This document shows, one piece after another, positions 34,197 to 44,040 of a stretch of DNA of 64,000 bases. Numbering within the stretch: the stretch's first letter is position 1; every line of letters starts with the position of its first letter. The stretch is taken from assembly GCA_034005165.1 (NCBI GenBank), contig JAVEVE010000003.1, positions 124,001-188,000 on the forward strand, read 5' to 3'. Origin of the DNA: UBA1573 sp034005165 (GTDB taxonomy: Bacteria; Pseudomonadota; Alphaproteobacteria; Micavibrionales; Micavibrionaceae). The notes beneath the pieces were generated by a model. That model made no database searches, was not told where the DNA came from, and saw only the letters and a list, made by a program, of their open reading frames with translations. Position numbers and translations under genes: made by a program.

Positions 34197-35570
34197 ATGA
34201 GTAACTTAGCTATCAAACCGAATATAACACCCCCGAAAATGACAAAATCCGTAAAAGACCTTGCTGTAATTATTCTGGCTGCCGGAAAAGGCACGCGCAT
34301 GAAATCATCTCTGCCGAAAGTCCTGCACAAAATTGCGGGACGCCCGATGATTAACCATATCCTTCAAACAGCGGAATCTTTAGAACCGTCAAAAATTATC
34401 ACCGTTATCTCGGAAGGCATGGACGAAGTGAAGGCAGCCGTTGCCCCGCACCCGACTGCCATTCAAAAACAACAACGCGGCACAGGCGATGCCGTCAAAT
34501 CCGCAATAGCAGAACTCGGTGACTTTAAAGGACAAGTTTTAGTCCTCTACGGAGATGTCCCTCTTGTCACAAAAGAAACACTCGAAGCTCTGATTTCCCA
34601 TCATCGTTTAGGCAAGGATTTGGGAGCAACTGTCCTCGCTATGGCAGCTCCTGATCCTATGGGGTATGGGAGAATTTTCCAGAATGGAGATGGGACTCTG
34701 AACCGGATCGTGGAAGAAAAAGATGCAACTGATGATGAACGTCTGGTCCGCCTCGTCAATTCAGGCCTGATGGTCATGGAAGGCGATGGCTTGGCTGACC
34801 GCCTCGAGCGCATCCAGAATAAAAATGCACAAAAAGAATTCTATCTTGTCGATCTTCCGACTATTTTTAAAGAAGACGATATGGCGACAGGCGTCATTCG
34901 CGGCGACTTCACGGAACTCAAAGGAGTCAACTCCCGCGCACAACTGGCCAACCTCGAAGCCCTGTGGCAACACAGAAAACGTCTGGAAATTATGGATGAC
35001 GGCGTCACCCTTCTTGACCCGCACACAACATATTTTGCTGCGGACACCAAAATCGGCCGCGATACCATTATCGGCCCATCCGTCATCTTCGGCCCAAATG
35101 TCGAGATCGAAGACAATGTTGAAATCCGCGCTTTCAGCCATATAGAAGGGGCTAAAATCAAATCGGGAGCCACCATTGGCCCGTTTGCCCGCATTCGCCC
35201 CGATACCGTGATCGAAAAAGACGCCCGCATCGGTAACTTCGTCGAGGTCAAAAATGCCCATATCAAGGAAGGTGCAAAAGCCAACCATCTGGGCTATATC
35301 GGAGATGCCGAATTGGGCGCACACTCCAACTTCGGCTGCGGCGCGATTACCGTAAATTACGATGGACAGAAAAAATCAAAAACCGTCATTGGCGACAATG
35401 TCATGATCGGCTCGAACAGTTCGCTGATTGCCCCGATTGAAATCGGCAACGGAGCATATATTGCTGCGGGAAGTACACTCACACAAAATGTAGAAGCAGA
35501 TGCGCTCGTTATCGCGCGGGCAGAAACAAAATCCCTGGCAGGAAAAGCCAAGGGCAGGTTAAAATCATAA
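34197..35570 (+). CDS. glmU: Bifunctional GlmU (GlcN-1-P acetyltransferase / UDP-GlcNAc pyrophosphorylase)
   Basis: 457 residues; GGAGA precedes the ATG at 34197. The N-terminal uridylyltransferase has LAAGKGTRMKSSLPKVLHKI at about 28-47, the QQRGTGDAV motif and YGDVPLV. The C-terminal left-handed beta-helix runs from about 265 with the acetyltransferase site NHLGYIGDAELG. The product makes UDP-GlcNAc for peptidoglycan and lipid A. glmS, which supplies glucosamine-6-phosphate, starts 25 bases downstream. Confidence 0.97.
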   Translation: MSNLAIKPNITPPKMTKSVKDLAVIILAAGKGTRMKSSLPKVLHKIAGRPMINHILQTAESLEPSKIITVISEGMDEVKAAVAPHPTAIQKQQRGTGDAVKSAIAELGDFKGQVLVLYGDVPLVTKETLEALISHHRLGKDLGATVLAMAAPDPMGYGRIFQNGDGTLNRIVEEKDATDDERLVRLVNSGLMVMEGDGLADRLERIQNKNAQKEFYLVDLPTIFKEDDMATGVIRGDFTELKGVNSRAQLANLEALWQHRKRLEIMDDGVTLLDPHTTYFAADTKIGRDTIIGPSVIFGPNVEIEDNVEIRAFSHIEGAKIKSGATIGPFARIRPDTVIEKDARIGNFVEVKNAHIKEGAKANHLGYIGDAELGAHSNFGCGAITVNYDGQKKSKTVIGDNVMIGSNSSLIAPIEIGNGAYIAAGSTLTQNVEADALVIARAETKSLAGKAKGRLKS

Positions 35571-35595
35571 ACACAGGGAAACAGGAAAAAATACT

Positions 35596-37422
35596 ATGTG
35601 CGGAATTATCGGAATCGTCTCGACAAAAAACATTGTACCTTCACTTGTAGAAGGATTGAAACGTCTTGAATATCGCGGCTACGACTCAGCGGGTGTCGCA
35701 ACATTGCAGGATAATGCCATCGTCCGCTGCCGCGCTGAAGGCAAGCTTGTCAATCTGGAAGAACGCCTGAAACAATCACCGCTTTCAGGCAGCATCGGCA
35801 TAGGCCATACACGTTGGGCTACACATGGTGAGCCGACAGAGAATAATGCCCACCCCCATGCAACAAAACGTGTGGCAGTTGTCCATAACGGCATAATCGA
35901 GAACTACGCCGAACTCAAAGAAGAACTGAAATCCCATCAAGTCCGTTTTGAAACCGATACAGATACGGAAGTGATTGCACATTTGGTCGACCATTATATG
36001 AATCAGGGCGAAAAGCCTGAAGAAGCCGCACATAAAGCATTTGACCGTCTGCGCGGAGCATATTCCGTTGTGCTGATGTTTACGGGCGAGAATAATATGC
36101 TGATCGGCGCACGTCAGGGTACGCCACTGGCCATCGGCTACGGCGAAAATGAAATGTATATCGCCTCTGACTCGTACGCACTGTCCCCGTTCACTCGCAA
36201 AATTTGTTTCTTGGAAGATGGAGACCGTCTGGTTGTCACCAATGACAATGTGCGTATTATGAACGCAAAAAAGAAACCTGTAGATCGTCCGGTACGCATC
36301 ACGGCCCAATCAGGCCTTGCCACAGGTAAAGGCGAATACCGCCATTACATGCTGAAAGAAATCTACGAACAACCGGCCGTTATAGCCGATACACTCAACA
36401 GCTTTGTCAATCCAACCACAGGACGCATCACGCTCCCGAACGAAGTGTTGGAGGCTTTGCTGCGCGCCCCCAGAATTACCCTGATTGCTTGCGGCACAGC
36501 CTACTACGCGTGCCTTGTTGCGAAATACTGGTTTGAAACAGTGGCCCGTGTGCCATGCGAAGTCGATGTCGCCTCGGAATTCCGCTATCGCGAAGCTCCG
36601 CTACCGGCAGACGGTATGGCAATTTTCGTATCCCAGTCCGGAGAAACACTCGATACACTCGAAGCCCTCAGATATTGCAAGAACGAGCGCCAGATGTGTC
36701 TGGCTATCGTCAACACCATTGAAAGCACGATCGAACGAGAAGCTCATCTCTGCCTTCACACCCTTGCAGGACCGGAAATCGGGGTAGCCTCGACAAAAGC
36801 CTTCACGACCCAATTGACGACACTCGCCTGCCTGGCATTGTCTCTGGCGTCTGCGAAAGGTGTTATTTCTCAGGCACAAGAGGCGGATCATGCCTATGAA
36901 CTGCGCGCTATGCCTAAAATTGCTGCAACAATTCTTTCCCATGACGCAGAAATCCAGAACATCGCTAAGGAAGTTTCACAAGCACGTGATGTCCTTTATC
37001 TTGGACGCGGCGCCCTTTACCCGCTGGCACTGGAGGGCGCTCTCAAGTTAAAAGAAATCTCCTATATCCACGCGGAGGGCTATGCCTCGGGAGAGATGAA
37101 ACACGGGCCGATTGCGCTCATAGACGAAAATGTCCCTGTTGTAGTTTTGGCTCCGTCCGACAAGCTCTTTGAAAAGACAGCCTCGAACGTTCAAGAAACC
37201 ATAGCCCGTGGCGGTAAAGTTCTTCTCATCACAGATGAAAAGGGAGCCAAAACATTGGGGCCTGATTGCCAATGGGTCGTGACCATTGCCGAAATGCACC
37301 CCTTTATTACACCGATCCTCTACGCCCTTCCGATCCAGCTGCTGGCCTACCATGCTGCGGTCGCCAAAGGAACCGATGTGGATCAGCCAAGAAATCTTGC
37401 CAAATCAGTTACAGTAGAATAG
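35596..37422 (+). CDS. glmS: Glutamine-fructose-6-phosphate aminotransferase
   Basis: 608 residues, the standard length. Cys2 (MCGIIG) becomes the N-terminal nucleophile of the glutaminase half; HTRWATHGEPT and the NGIIENY motif belong to that half. Two SIS domains follow (SQSGETLDTLEAL near 350, GRGALYPLALEGALKLKE near 470). Makes glucosamine-6-phosphate from fructose-6-phosphate and glutamine, the first step toward UDP-GlcNAc. Forms an operon with glmU. No glmS ribozyme was seen in the 25-base gap. Confidence 0.98.
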   Translation: MCGIIGIVSTKNIVPSLVEGLKRLEYRGYDSAGVATLQDNAIVRCRAEGKLVNLEERLKQSPLSGSIGIGHTRWATHGEPTENNAHPHATKRVAVVHNGIIENYAELKEELKSHQVRFETDTDTEVIAHLVDHYMNQGEKPEEAAHKAFDRLRGAYSVVLMFTGENNMLIGARQGTPLAIGYGENEMYIASDSYALSPFTRKICFLEDGDRLVVTNDNVRIMNAKKKPVDRPVRITAQSGLATGKGEYRHYMLKEIYEQPAVIADTLNSFVNPTTGRITLPNEVLEALLRAPRITLIACGTAYYACLVAKYWFETVARVPCEVDVASEFRYREAPLPADGMAIFVSQSGETLDTLEALRYCKNERQMCLAIVNTIESTIEREAHLCLHTLAGPEIGVASTKAFTTQLTTLACLALSLASAKGVISQAQEADHAYELRAMPKIAATILSHDAEIQNIAKEVSQARDVLYLGRGALYPLALEGALKLKEISYIHAEGYASGEMKHGPIALIDENVPVVVLAPSDKLFEKTASNVQETIARGGKVLLITDEKGAKTLGPDCQWVVTIAEMHPFITPILYALPIQLLAYHAAVAKGTDVDQPRNLAKSVTVE

Positions 37423-37432
37423 AGATTACACC

Positions 37433-38107
37433 GTGAGAGATACATTAGTGAATAAAGCGCTCTGGATCGGCGTTCCCGTAGCATTGATTCTGATCCAGTT
37501 GGCAATAGAAGTTTTTTGCAGCGGATCAACCAAAGAACTTCTCCTTCAAGAAGGCGGCCCCCATGAGACATTACAGGCCTTTCTCATGGCCATTTCCTTT
37601 TTTCTGGCGACATACCTGACGATTCGTGTCAAAGGGAAGTGGCTCAAAATCTGGTTTGGTATTGCGGCATTAGCCTCATTTTATGTGGCAGGAGAAGAAG
37701 TCAGCTGGGGACAGTGGATTTTTTACTGGGACACCCCCGAAGGCTGGGCAGCCATCAACGACCAGAATGAAACCAATCTGCACAACACATCATCATGGTT
37801 TGACCAGAAGCCTCAGATTATCCTGCAAATCGGCGTACTGATGGGCGGCATCATTATTCCGCTACTAAAAATATTCAATCCTGCAAAGCTCCCGCAAAAA
37901 TTCAAGGATATTTACGGCGACTACCAATTGCTGCCCACTGCTTTGATTGCTTTGTCTCTTAAAATCACCGACACGCTGTGCGATGCGCTCCAATGGAAAT
38001 TCTTCTGGCGCATCAGCGAAGTTCTGGAACTTTACCTCTTTTATTTCGTGGCTCTTTACCTGTACACTATGATCAGGAAATTTTTTAAAGCCACGGAGAC
38101 CCCATGA
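37433..38107 (+). CDS. Multi-spanning membrane protein with GEEVSWGQ motif
   Basis: 224 residues from a GTG at 37433. About six hydrophobic segments suggest an inner-membrane protein. The motif GEEVSWGQWIFYWDTPEGW followed by ETNLHN resembles one seen in unnamed bacterial membrane proteins; the conserved Glu, Ser and His could form a metal or active site within the membrane, but this is inference. It overlaps the downstream esterase gene by four bases (ATGA) and lies 10 bases after glmS, so it may be co-transcribed with the glm genes. Confidence 0.65.
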   Translation: MRDTLVNKALWIGVPVALILIQLAIEVFCSGSTKELLLQEGGPHETLQAFLMAISFFLATYLTIRVKGKWLKIWFGIAALASFYVAGEEVSWGQWIFYWDTPEGWAAINDQNETNLHNTSSWFDQKPQIILQIGVLMGGIIIPLLKIFNPAKLPQKFKDIYGDYQLLPTALIALSLKITDTLCDALQWKFFWRISEVLELYLFYFVALYLYTMIRKFFKATETP

Positions 38108-39180
38108 CCTTTAGATCTTTGCTGATTATTGCGTTCGGATTTTCCATCTTTTTATCATCCCCCGTTGTTCACAATGCTCGTGCGGCAGATGGCGAATTTC
38201 GCCAGAAGCTGATTGAACGCTTCATCGAACGCCGTCAGGAAAAAACTGAAGAAGCAGGGGAGGCAGGCAATATGCTCGAAGGGCTAAGCAGCGGACTTGG
38301 AGACCGTTCCTGTTCTAAGAGGCTCGCCAAAGCTCAGAAACTTCAGGGAAAAAGCTCAAAAGGTCCAAAAGCAGATATAGTAGATATCGCCTACGGAAAC
38401 AAAGAGCTTGAGAAATTAGATATCTTCTTGCCTGATTCCGTTAAAACCGCCGATAAATCAAAACTCGTCCCGATCATTGTTATGGTCCATGGCGGCGGGT
38501 GGTGTGTCGGGGACAAAACCATGAAATTCGTTACCGAATATAAAGTCAACAGGTGGGTTCCAAAAGGATTTATGTTTATATCAGTCAATTACCCGATGAT
38601 TACTGATGGATTTGATGCCTATGAACAAACCCGCGAGGTGGCGAAAGCGATGGCCTATATCCAAAAGAATGCCGCCGCATGGGGAGGAGATGCAAATCAC
38701 ATTGTTCTGATGGGACATTCTGCTGGAGCACATCTGGTCTCGATGTTTGCAGCAAATGCTGCACTCAGAGAAGAGTTTGGTGCAAAATCTGTATCATCTG
38801 TTATTTCACTGGATTCCGGAGCAACCAACGTCATCACCCAGATGCAGAACCCGCCACGTATTATGGTCGACGTTTATAACGAAGCATTCGGGACAGACAA
38901 AGGCCATCAGATCGCAGCATCCCCTTTCCATCAGATCAGCGCAAAATCCCTTCCATGGCTAGGCGTATGTTCGACAACCCGTCCTGACGATTCCTGCGGC
39001 CAGGCAAAAGAGATGGCTGATAAACTCGACTTATTGGGTATCATGGCAGACACTCTGCCTGTTAATAAAAGCCACGGAGGCATCAATTCCGATCTCGGAA
39101 AACCGGAAGAATACACAGAAATCATTGAAGAATTTATGGCTGTAACCGATCCGGTTTTTGCGCGATATCTGGGCCTGTAG
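38104..39180 (+). CDS. Secreted alpha/beta hydrolase, esterase/lipase family
   Basis: 358 residues with a signal peptide (cleavage near ARAADG at 26-31). The hydrolase core begins near 95. The oxyanion-hole motif HGGGWCVGDK and the nucleophile motif GHSAGAH are typical of BD-FAE-like or hormone-sensitive-lipase-type esterases. A His in NKSHGGINSDLG could complete the triad. The region before the core is Lys/Glu-rich and helical. Probably periplasmic; substrate unknown. Its gene overlaps that of the preceding membrane protein, suggesting they act together on a lipid or cell-wall ester. Confidence 0.8.
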   Translation: MTFRSLLIIAFGFSIFLSSPVVHNARAADGEFRQKLIERFIERRQEKTEEAGEAGNMLEGLSSGLGDRSCSKRLAKAQKLQGKSSKGPKADIVDIAYGNKELEKLDIFLPDSVKTADKSKLVPIIVMVHGGGWCVGDKTMKFVTEYKVNRWVPKGFMFISVNYPMITDGFDAYEQTREVAKAMAYIQKNAAAWGGDANHIVLMGHSAGAHLVSMFAANAALREEFGAKSVSSVISLDSGATNVITQMQNPPRIMVDVYNEAFGTDKGHQIAASPFHQISAKSLPWLGVCSTTRPDDSCGQAKEMADKLDLLGIMADTLPVNKSHGGINSDLGKPEEYTEIIEEFMAVTDPVFARYLGL

Positions 39181-39287
39181 ACGCGCATATCGAACGAAAA
39201 TTCTACCGACTATATTTATATCTTGCTCGAATGACATAACTATGATTTAAGGCGATTATCGCAATCGTACTTATAGAGAGAATAGCT

Positions 39288-39575
39288 ATGCAGGAATATT
39301 TCAGAATTGCAGCAAGATCAGAAGCCATGACTCCAGGTGTTTCTGCCAAACTCCGCTTTGAAAAAGCACGTCAAGCCTTGTCGAATCATGGGATCAGAAT
39401 AGTTGGTCTGTTCCAGTCCGATACCGCCTTTACAGTGACCTCTAAAGACACAACACTGGCTCAACTGACCATGATAATGGATAATGTTGAGAGAGGTTTC
39501 TGGAATGTGACAAAAGACGTCTCGCCTCTTGCCAAAGCCACGAGCAGACAAGCACACCGCAGCCTGCATCTTTAA
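39288..39575 (+). CDS. Small hypothetical protein
   Basis: 95 residues with no signal peptide or membrane helix. Mixed helix and strand, with a Lys/Arg-rich C-terminus (TSRQAHRSLHL). FEKARQALSNHGIRIVG followed by FTVTSKDTTLAQLTMIMD could be a small ferredoxin-like fold of strand-helix pairs, but I do not recognise it. It ends just before an intrinsic terminator and has its own upstream region, so it looks like a real single gene. Confidence 0.55.
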   Translation: MQEYFRIAARSEAMTPGVSAKLRFEKARQALSNHGIRIVGLFQSDTAFTVTSKDTTLAQLTMIMDNVERGFWNVTKDVSPLAKATSRQAHRSLHL

Positions 39576-39599
39576 AAGAAAAAGATAAAGATAAAAAAG

Positions 39600-39617
39600 A
39601 AGGGCCAAACGGCCCTT
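39600..39617 (+). terminator. Intrinsic terminator
   Basis: AAGGGCC and GGCCCTT pair around AAAC; TTATTTTTT follows. Ends the small hypothetical gene and may also serve the converging MscS gene. Confidence 0.85.
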
Positions 39618-39624
39618 TTATTTT

Positions 39625-41088
39625 TTAATCCGTAGCGCCTTCGATCACGGCTTGCGGAAGGGCGACAGACGGACCCGCACCTGCATTAACAACCGTAACA
39701 GTGCGCTGAGGGAACGGAATCTCGATACCTGCTTTATCAAAAGCATGCTTCATACGGCGATTAAACTCGCGCCCGACAAACCATTGCTTGATCGGCAGGG
39801 TTTTTATACGGGCCTTAATCACAACCGCGCTATCTGCAAATCTATCAAGCCCCATAATCTCGAGCTTATCAAGAATAAGCGGCCCATACTCATCATCAGC
39901 GCGCAAATCCTCCCCAACCTGATGAAGGACCTCAACAACTTTATCTGTATCGGCATTATAAGTTACGCTGATATCCATGACGTAGAAGCTGAAATCCTTG
40001 GTTAGGTTCTGGATAGTGGTAATTTCGGAAAAAGGGATCGTATAAACAATTCCGGCAACATCACGCAGCTGGACTTTTCTCAAAGTAATTTGCTCTACAA
40101 CACCTGTGCTACCGCCTAACGTCACCACATCCCCCACACGGAACAAATCCTCGAGAATGATCGTAAAGCCAGACAGGAAGTCCTTGACCATAGTCTGGGC
40201 ACCAAATCCGACAGCAACACCGATCACGCCAGCACCAGCCAAAAGCGGGGTCACATTGACACCGATTTCCGACAACAACACTAGTCCAAACATCACAAAG
40301 ACTAATAATAACACGACATTACGTACAATCGGCAATAAGGTTTTGACACGGGTCTGGTTCTGGCTGTCAGCCTGTTTGAACATGTAAGATAGGTAAATCC
40401 CAACAGCTTCCCATATGACGGCAGCCACAAACGCTACTAACAGAACTGTAAAAGCTGTCCCGATGAAAGCGCGCATCTGAACACTTTCGAAGAATGCATC
40501 AATAAATCCGATTGACCATATTTTGCCTAAAGTATACACAGCCATCGAAGAAATCAAAACGCGCAGGATGAACTGCAAGACATTGGTATAGACGTTAAGC
40601 CGTGACAGCTTGATCCCGATTCTTTGCGAGAGTTTATCGACAAATTTCAGGATTTTTTTGGACATTTTGCGAACGCCTAGAAGAAATCCAAGGGTAATAA
40701 ACAAAACAACGGCGCTACCGACAGCTTGGGAAACCAAAGATGCCGAAAGATTGTTCTCATCCAGAAACTTCTCATAATCGTCGACAGCTTGGGAAACGCT
40801 GGCCCGCACACCGATAGCTTCGGTCAAGGGTACAGTCTCCAGCTCCTCTTCCTGAGCCTTGTTCTGCTGCACGAGAAGTTTGAGATCACTCAGAAACCGC
40901 TCTCTTGACTGGTCGTTCTCCAGAGTATCAATCAGGTTAGAGACCTCATCCTTCGTGATCTCTTCTCCACCACTTGCCTCGGCAGGAGCAACCGGATCTT
41001 GTGCCAACGCAGGAGCATTTGAAAAAGCCCCAAACATCTGTAGGAAAAAAACAAATAAAAACAGGCGTGTAAGAATAATATTTTTCAT
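39625..41088 (-). CDS. MscS family mechanosensitive channel
   Basis: 487 residues from ATG 41088 with a signal peptide (ending ALAQ near 30). A periplasmic helical region precedes several membrane spans. The pore helix GVAVGFGAQTMVKDFLSG, the beta domain (EDLFRVGDVVTLGG, VVEQITLRKVQLRD) and the C-terminal cage are all present. Longer than MscS itself, closer to YbdG- or YnaI-type relatives. It opens under membrane tension to release solutes. It ends near the terminator at 39600-39617. Confidence 0.9.
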   Translation of the reverse strand: MKNIILTRLFLFVFFLQMFGAFSNAPALAQDPVAPAEASGGEEITKDEVSNLIDTLENDQSRERFLSDLKLLVQQNKAQEEELETVPLTEAIGVRASVSQAVDDYEKFLDENNLSASLVSQAVGSAVVLFITLGFLLGVRKMSKKILKFVDKLSQRIGIKLSRLNVYTNVLQFILRVLISSMAVYTLGKIWSIGFIDAFFESVQMRAFIGTAFTVLLVAFVAAVIWEAVGIYLSYMFKQADSQNQTRVKTLLPIVRNVVLLLVFVMFGLVLLSEIGVNVTPLLAGAGVIGVAVGFGAQTMVKDFLSGFTIILEDLFRVGDVVTLGGSTGVVEQITLRKVQLRDVAGIVYTIPFSEITTIQNLTKDFSFYVMDISVTYNADTDKVVEVLHQVGEDLRADDEYGPLILDKLEIMGLDRFADSAVVIKARIKTLPIKQWFVGREFNRRMKHAFDKAGIEIPFPQRTVTVVNAGAGPSVALPQAVIEGATD

Positions 41089-41197
41089 ACCCCGACTATA
41101 AGTCTCCTGAGCGGAAAAACAACCCCCGCCACGCACTGCAATTGACTTTTTAAGACATGATGCCTAACGTGGACGCAATTCCGGAGGACAGAAAATT

Positions 41198-41689
41198 ATG
41201 ATTTCACTGATCGTAGCAATGGCGGAAAACAGGATCATCGGCAAAGGAAATGATTTGCCGTGGCATATTCCTGAAGATTTAAAATTCTTTAAAACGACCA
41301 CAACAGGAAAACCTGTCATTATGGGACGCAAGACGTTTGACTCGATTCTGGCACGGATCGGCAAACCGTTACCCGGTCGCCCGCATTATATCGTCAGCCG
41401 CTCACCGATAACCTATGAAGGTGTCACAGGATGTACCTCGCTTGAAGACGCCGTTGCCCAAGCCAGGGCAGATCACCCTGATACCGAGACCATCATCATG
41501 GGTGGCGCAAGCATCTATGAACAAGCGCTTTCCCTTACAGACCGCATCTACCTGACCATAGTTCATGCACAGGTCGAAGGCGACGCATGGTTCCCAAAAA
41601 TTAAAGATGAAGAATGGAGGATGACCGATCGCCGAGAGTCATCTGATGACAACTGGTCATACGAATTTCTTATACTTGACCGGAAATAG
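41198..41689 (+). CDS. folA: Dihydrofolate reductase
   Basis: 163 residues, the usual bacterial length. MISLIVAMAENRIIGKGNDL, LPWHIPEDLKFFKTTT, MGRKTFDSI and IIMGGASIYEQAL are diagnostic. Reduces dihydrofolate to tetrahydrofolate, needed to recycle the cofactor used by ThyA. GGAGG lies before the ATG. It is a lone gene: divergent from mscS and convergent with the next gene 20 bases on. No sequence clue to trimethoprim resistance is visible. Confidence 0.96.
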   Translation: MISLIVAMAENRIIGKGNDLPWHIPEDLKFFKTTTTGKPVIMGRKTFDSILARIGKPLPGRPHYIVSRSPITYEGVTGCTSLEDAVAQARADHPDTETIIMGGASIYEQALSLTDRIYLTIVHAQVEGDAWFPKIKDEEWRMTDRRESSDDNWSYEFLILDRK

Positions 41690-41709
41690 TGAGAAAATAG
41701 AAACGTCTT

Positions 41710-42615
41710 CTAAAATCTATAGCCGGGAGAGCCTTCTGTATCTTTGACATGATGCTTCAACGCATCCAGTGTCTTGCGCATTGCAGGTTCGCATTCGGCA
41801 ATATACTCGGCAACGCCTGAATATATTGATGATAATCCGAAATCGGATTGGATAGATCGTGCCGCCCTATCAAATTGGGCAACAGCACCTTCCAGCATGT
41901 CCAGTTGATATGGCTCAAGAGTTCTGTCACGGGCCACGCATCTTTTATGAATCTCTTCAAGAAGTCCTGAAACTGTAGCAGGCATCGTCCCTGTCGGCAC
42001 ATGATATTGCGGGCGAACTTTACTGGTAACAGCATACCCACCGCCATTTGCTTCATTCTCATAAACACGACCCGCCAGAACCAACTCAGTAAACTCTTCG
42101 GAAAATCTGGCAACTTCAAAAACACGCTCGGACAAGCTCGGACCAACTTTTACACTGCGCTCCGCAAGATCATTCAGTTCTTTGTTGAGAACCGATCGGG
42201 ATACAAGAATTTGTTCCAGAACATGAGAGTAATCCTGTTGCAAATGACGATCACGCTTGATCCGCTCACCCAAAGAAGAAATTTTCTCGACAGCATATTG
42301 GACATCTTCAAAGTTGGCCGCAGAAAGTACGATATCCCGGTCATCGACTTCTTCATTCAGGCGCCGCATCAACAGCTGGATAGAATGAGCAGCTGTTCCG
42401 GTCGGAATAAAGAAATCATCACGGACACAGCTGGACAAAGCATATCCGCCGCCTTCAGGCTCACTCTGGTATACAGTCCTATTCACAACGCTTTGTTCAA
42501 AACGTTCTGCGAAATCGACGATCTCGCGAATACGATCATCCGGAGTTAATTCATGATCCTGTTTCAACCGCGCTTCATGACGAGCGACAGGGTCAAGTTC
42601 GGCAGGAATAGACAT
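41710..42615 (-). CDS. Hypothetical protein built from two internal repeats
   Basis: 301 residues from ATG 42615; a GTG six bases upstream is possible. It contains two homologous blocks, about 28-122 and 164-258. Each has an amphipathic helix, a V-Y-x-x-E-x-x-GGGYA motif, an S-x-V-R segment and P-T-G-T (GGGYA at 55-59 and 191-195; PTGT at 71-74 and 207-210). The strands around GGGYA and PTGT may form a small barrel. No signal peptide or membrane helix. I do not recognise the family; a gene duplication followed by fusion is the simplest explanation. Confidence 0.65.
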   Translation of the reverse strand: MSIPAELDPVARHEARLKQDHELTPDDRIREIVDFAERFEQSVVNRTVYQSEPEGGGYALSSCVRDDFFIPTGTAAHSIQLLMRRLNEEVDDRDIVLSAANFEDVQYAVEKISSLGERIKRDRHLQQDYSHVLEQILVSRSVLNKELNDLAERSVKVGPSLSERVFEVARFSEEFTELVLAGRVYENEANGGGYAVTSKVRPQYHVPTGTMPATVSGLLEEIHKRCVARDRTLEPYQLDMLEGAVAQFDRAARSIQSDFGLSSIYSGVAEYIAECEPAMRKTLDALKHHVKDTEGSPGYRF

Positions 42616-42711
42616 GCTCACACCTGATTTTTTATAAATTATGCTATTCTGGAGTATACAGGAGAAAGATATATAAAAAATTAATCTTTCTCCGTCAAAT
42701 TCAGGGATTTT

Positions 42712-43971
42712 CTAGCGGCTGAAAAACAGCTCCAGACGATCGAGTGCACGGTTCAAAACATCGGTTTCGACAGCAAAACACAGCCTCAGATATCCTTCAA
42801 ACCCCTTACCGAAAGCAGCTCCGGGAGCCAAAGACAGACCAACATCATCAATCATTTCTTTAGCTAGAGAATAAGAATCAACGTCTCCATCAACCTTAAT
42901 AAAGGCATAAAAGGCAGCATTCGGGCGCACAACTTTCAAATTCGGAAAACGGGATAAACGGTCCATGACCAACTCCATATTCTGCACCCAGAGCTGTTTT
43001 TGCGAGGCAAGAAACTCCTCTCCATGACGCAAAGCTTCGATACCTCCCAATTGGGTAAAGGTCGGCGGCCCCATATTCTCGTATAGGATCAGATCACGGA
43101 CCTTGTCTTCGGCATCGGCGGGGCCGACAAGCCAGCCCAAACGCCAGCCGGTCATAGCCCAGCTTTTCGAGAAACTATTGATAACATACAAACGGTCATT
43201 TTCGTCAGCATAATCCAGAAAACTCGGCGCGCGATGAAGGTCATGCACACATCGCCCATAAACTTCATCGGCGATAATCCAGATTCCACGCTCGCGAGCA
43301 AAGTCAAAAACACGTTTGACATCTGCCGCAGACATTGTCCAACCGGTCGGATTATTGGGAGTTACAATCAGCAAAGCCTTGGTCGAAGACGAGCATGTCT
43401 CGAATAAACGGTCAAGATCAAGCGCCCAGCCCGTCTCGCTTTGGATCATCGGGAATTCTTTAATACTGCCGCCTGCCAGCTCTGTAATGCCGATCAGGTT
43501 TTTCCAGATCGGTGTCACGGCAACAACTTCGTCTCCTTCTTCGAGGATGGACATCAATGCATAATGAACCGCATTGGTTCCCGAACTGGTCACAGTAATA
43601 CGGTTGGTAGGAATCTGCACATTATACACACGGGAATAATAGGTTGAGATTTCCTGACGCAGCTCGGGTGAACCGGCTCCGAAACTATAGAATGTTTTAC
43701 CGTCAGCCAAAGCCTTGTTCACGGCCTCGCAGATAAAATCAGGGGTCGGACGTGTCCCCTCGCCTTGTCCCAAAGAGATACATCCCTCTTTGGCCTTACC
43801 GTAACGGAGTAAATCTGCAGCCTTATTGCCGCCCATTGTTTTAAAGCAATTGCGGTACGTATTCTTGGACAGAGGAAAACTTTCCATCTGTGGCGGGGAT
43901 GTTTCTTGGAAGTCATCACCGGAGAAATTTGGATTGGAGCTGCGCTCAAGCGGATTCGTAAACATCTTCAT
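42712..43971 (-). CDS. PLP-dependent class I/II aminotransferase
   Basis: 419 residues from ATG 43971; an ATG six bases later is also possible. Fold-type I aminotransferase of the aspartate/tyrosine group: TPNNPTGWTM near 204-213, IIADEVYGRCVHD and the PLP lysine Lys269 in NSFSKSWAMTGWRLG; the C-terminal Arg lies in LRLCFA. The first 40 residues form an extra polar N-terminus. The substrate cannot be read from sequence. It stands alone between the duplicated-repeat gene and a small-ORF region. Confidence 0.85.
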   Translation of the reverse strand: MKMFTNPLERSSNPNFSGDDFQETSPPQMESFPLSKNTYRNCFKTMGGNKAADLLRYGKAKEGCISLGQGEGTRPTPDFICEAVNKALADGKTFYSFGAGSPELRQEISTYYSRVYNVQIPTNRITVTSSGTNAVHYALMSILEEGDEVVAVTPIWKNLIGITELAGGSIKEFPMIQSETGWALDLDRLFETCSSSTKALLIVTPNNPTGWTMSAADVKRVFDFARERGIWIIADEVYGRCVHDLHRAPSFLDYADENDRLYVINSFSKSWAMTGWRLGWLVGPADAEDKVRDLILYENMGPPTFTQLGGIEALRHGEEFLASQKQLWVQNMELVMDRLSRFPNLKVVRPNAAFYAFIKVDGDVDSYSLAKEMIDDVGLSLAPGAAFGKGFEGYLRLCFAVETDVLNRALDRLELFFSR

Positions 43972-44040
43972 ACCCTGATTATCGCGTGAAGGGATTAATT
44001 TTCTATTTGTACTGTAAGGGAGGAGTGAAAATGTAGCGGG

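Noticed and set aside
34761..35324. 187-codon frame antisense to glmU
   Set aside because: Shadow frame; glmU is unmistakable and accounts for the open reading on both strands.
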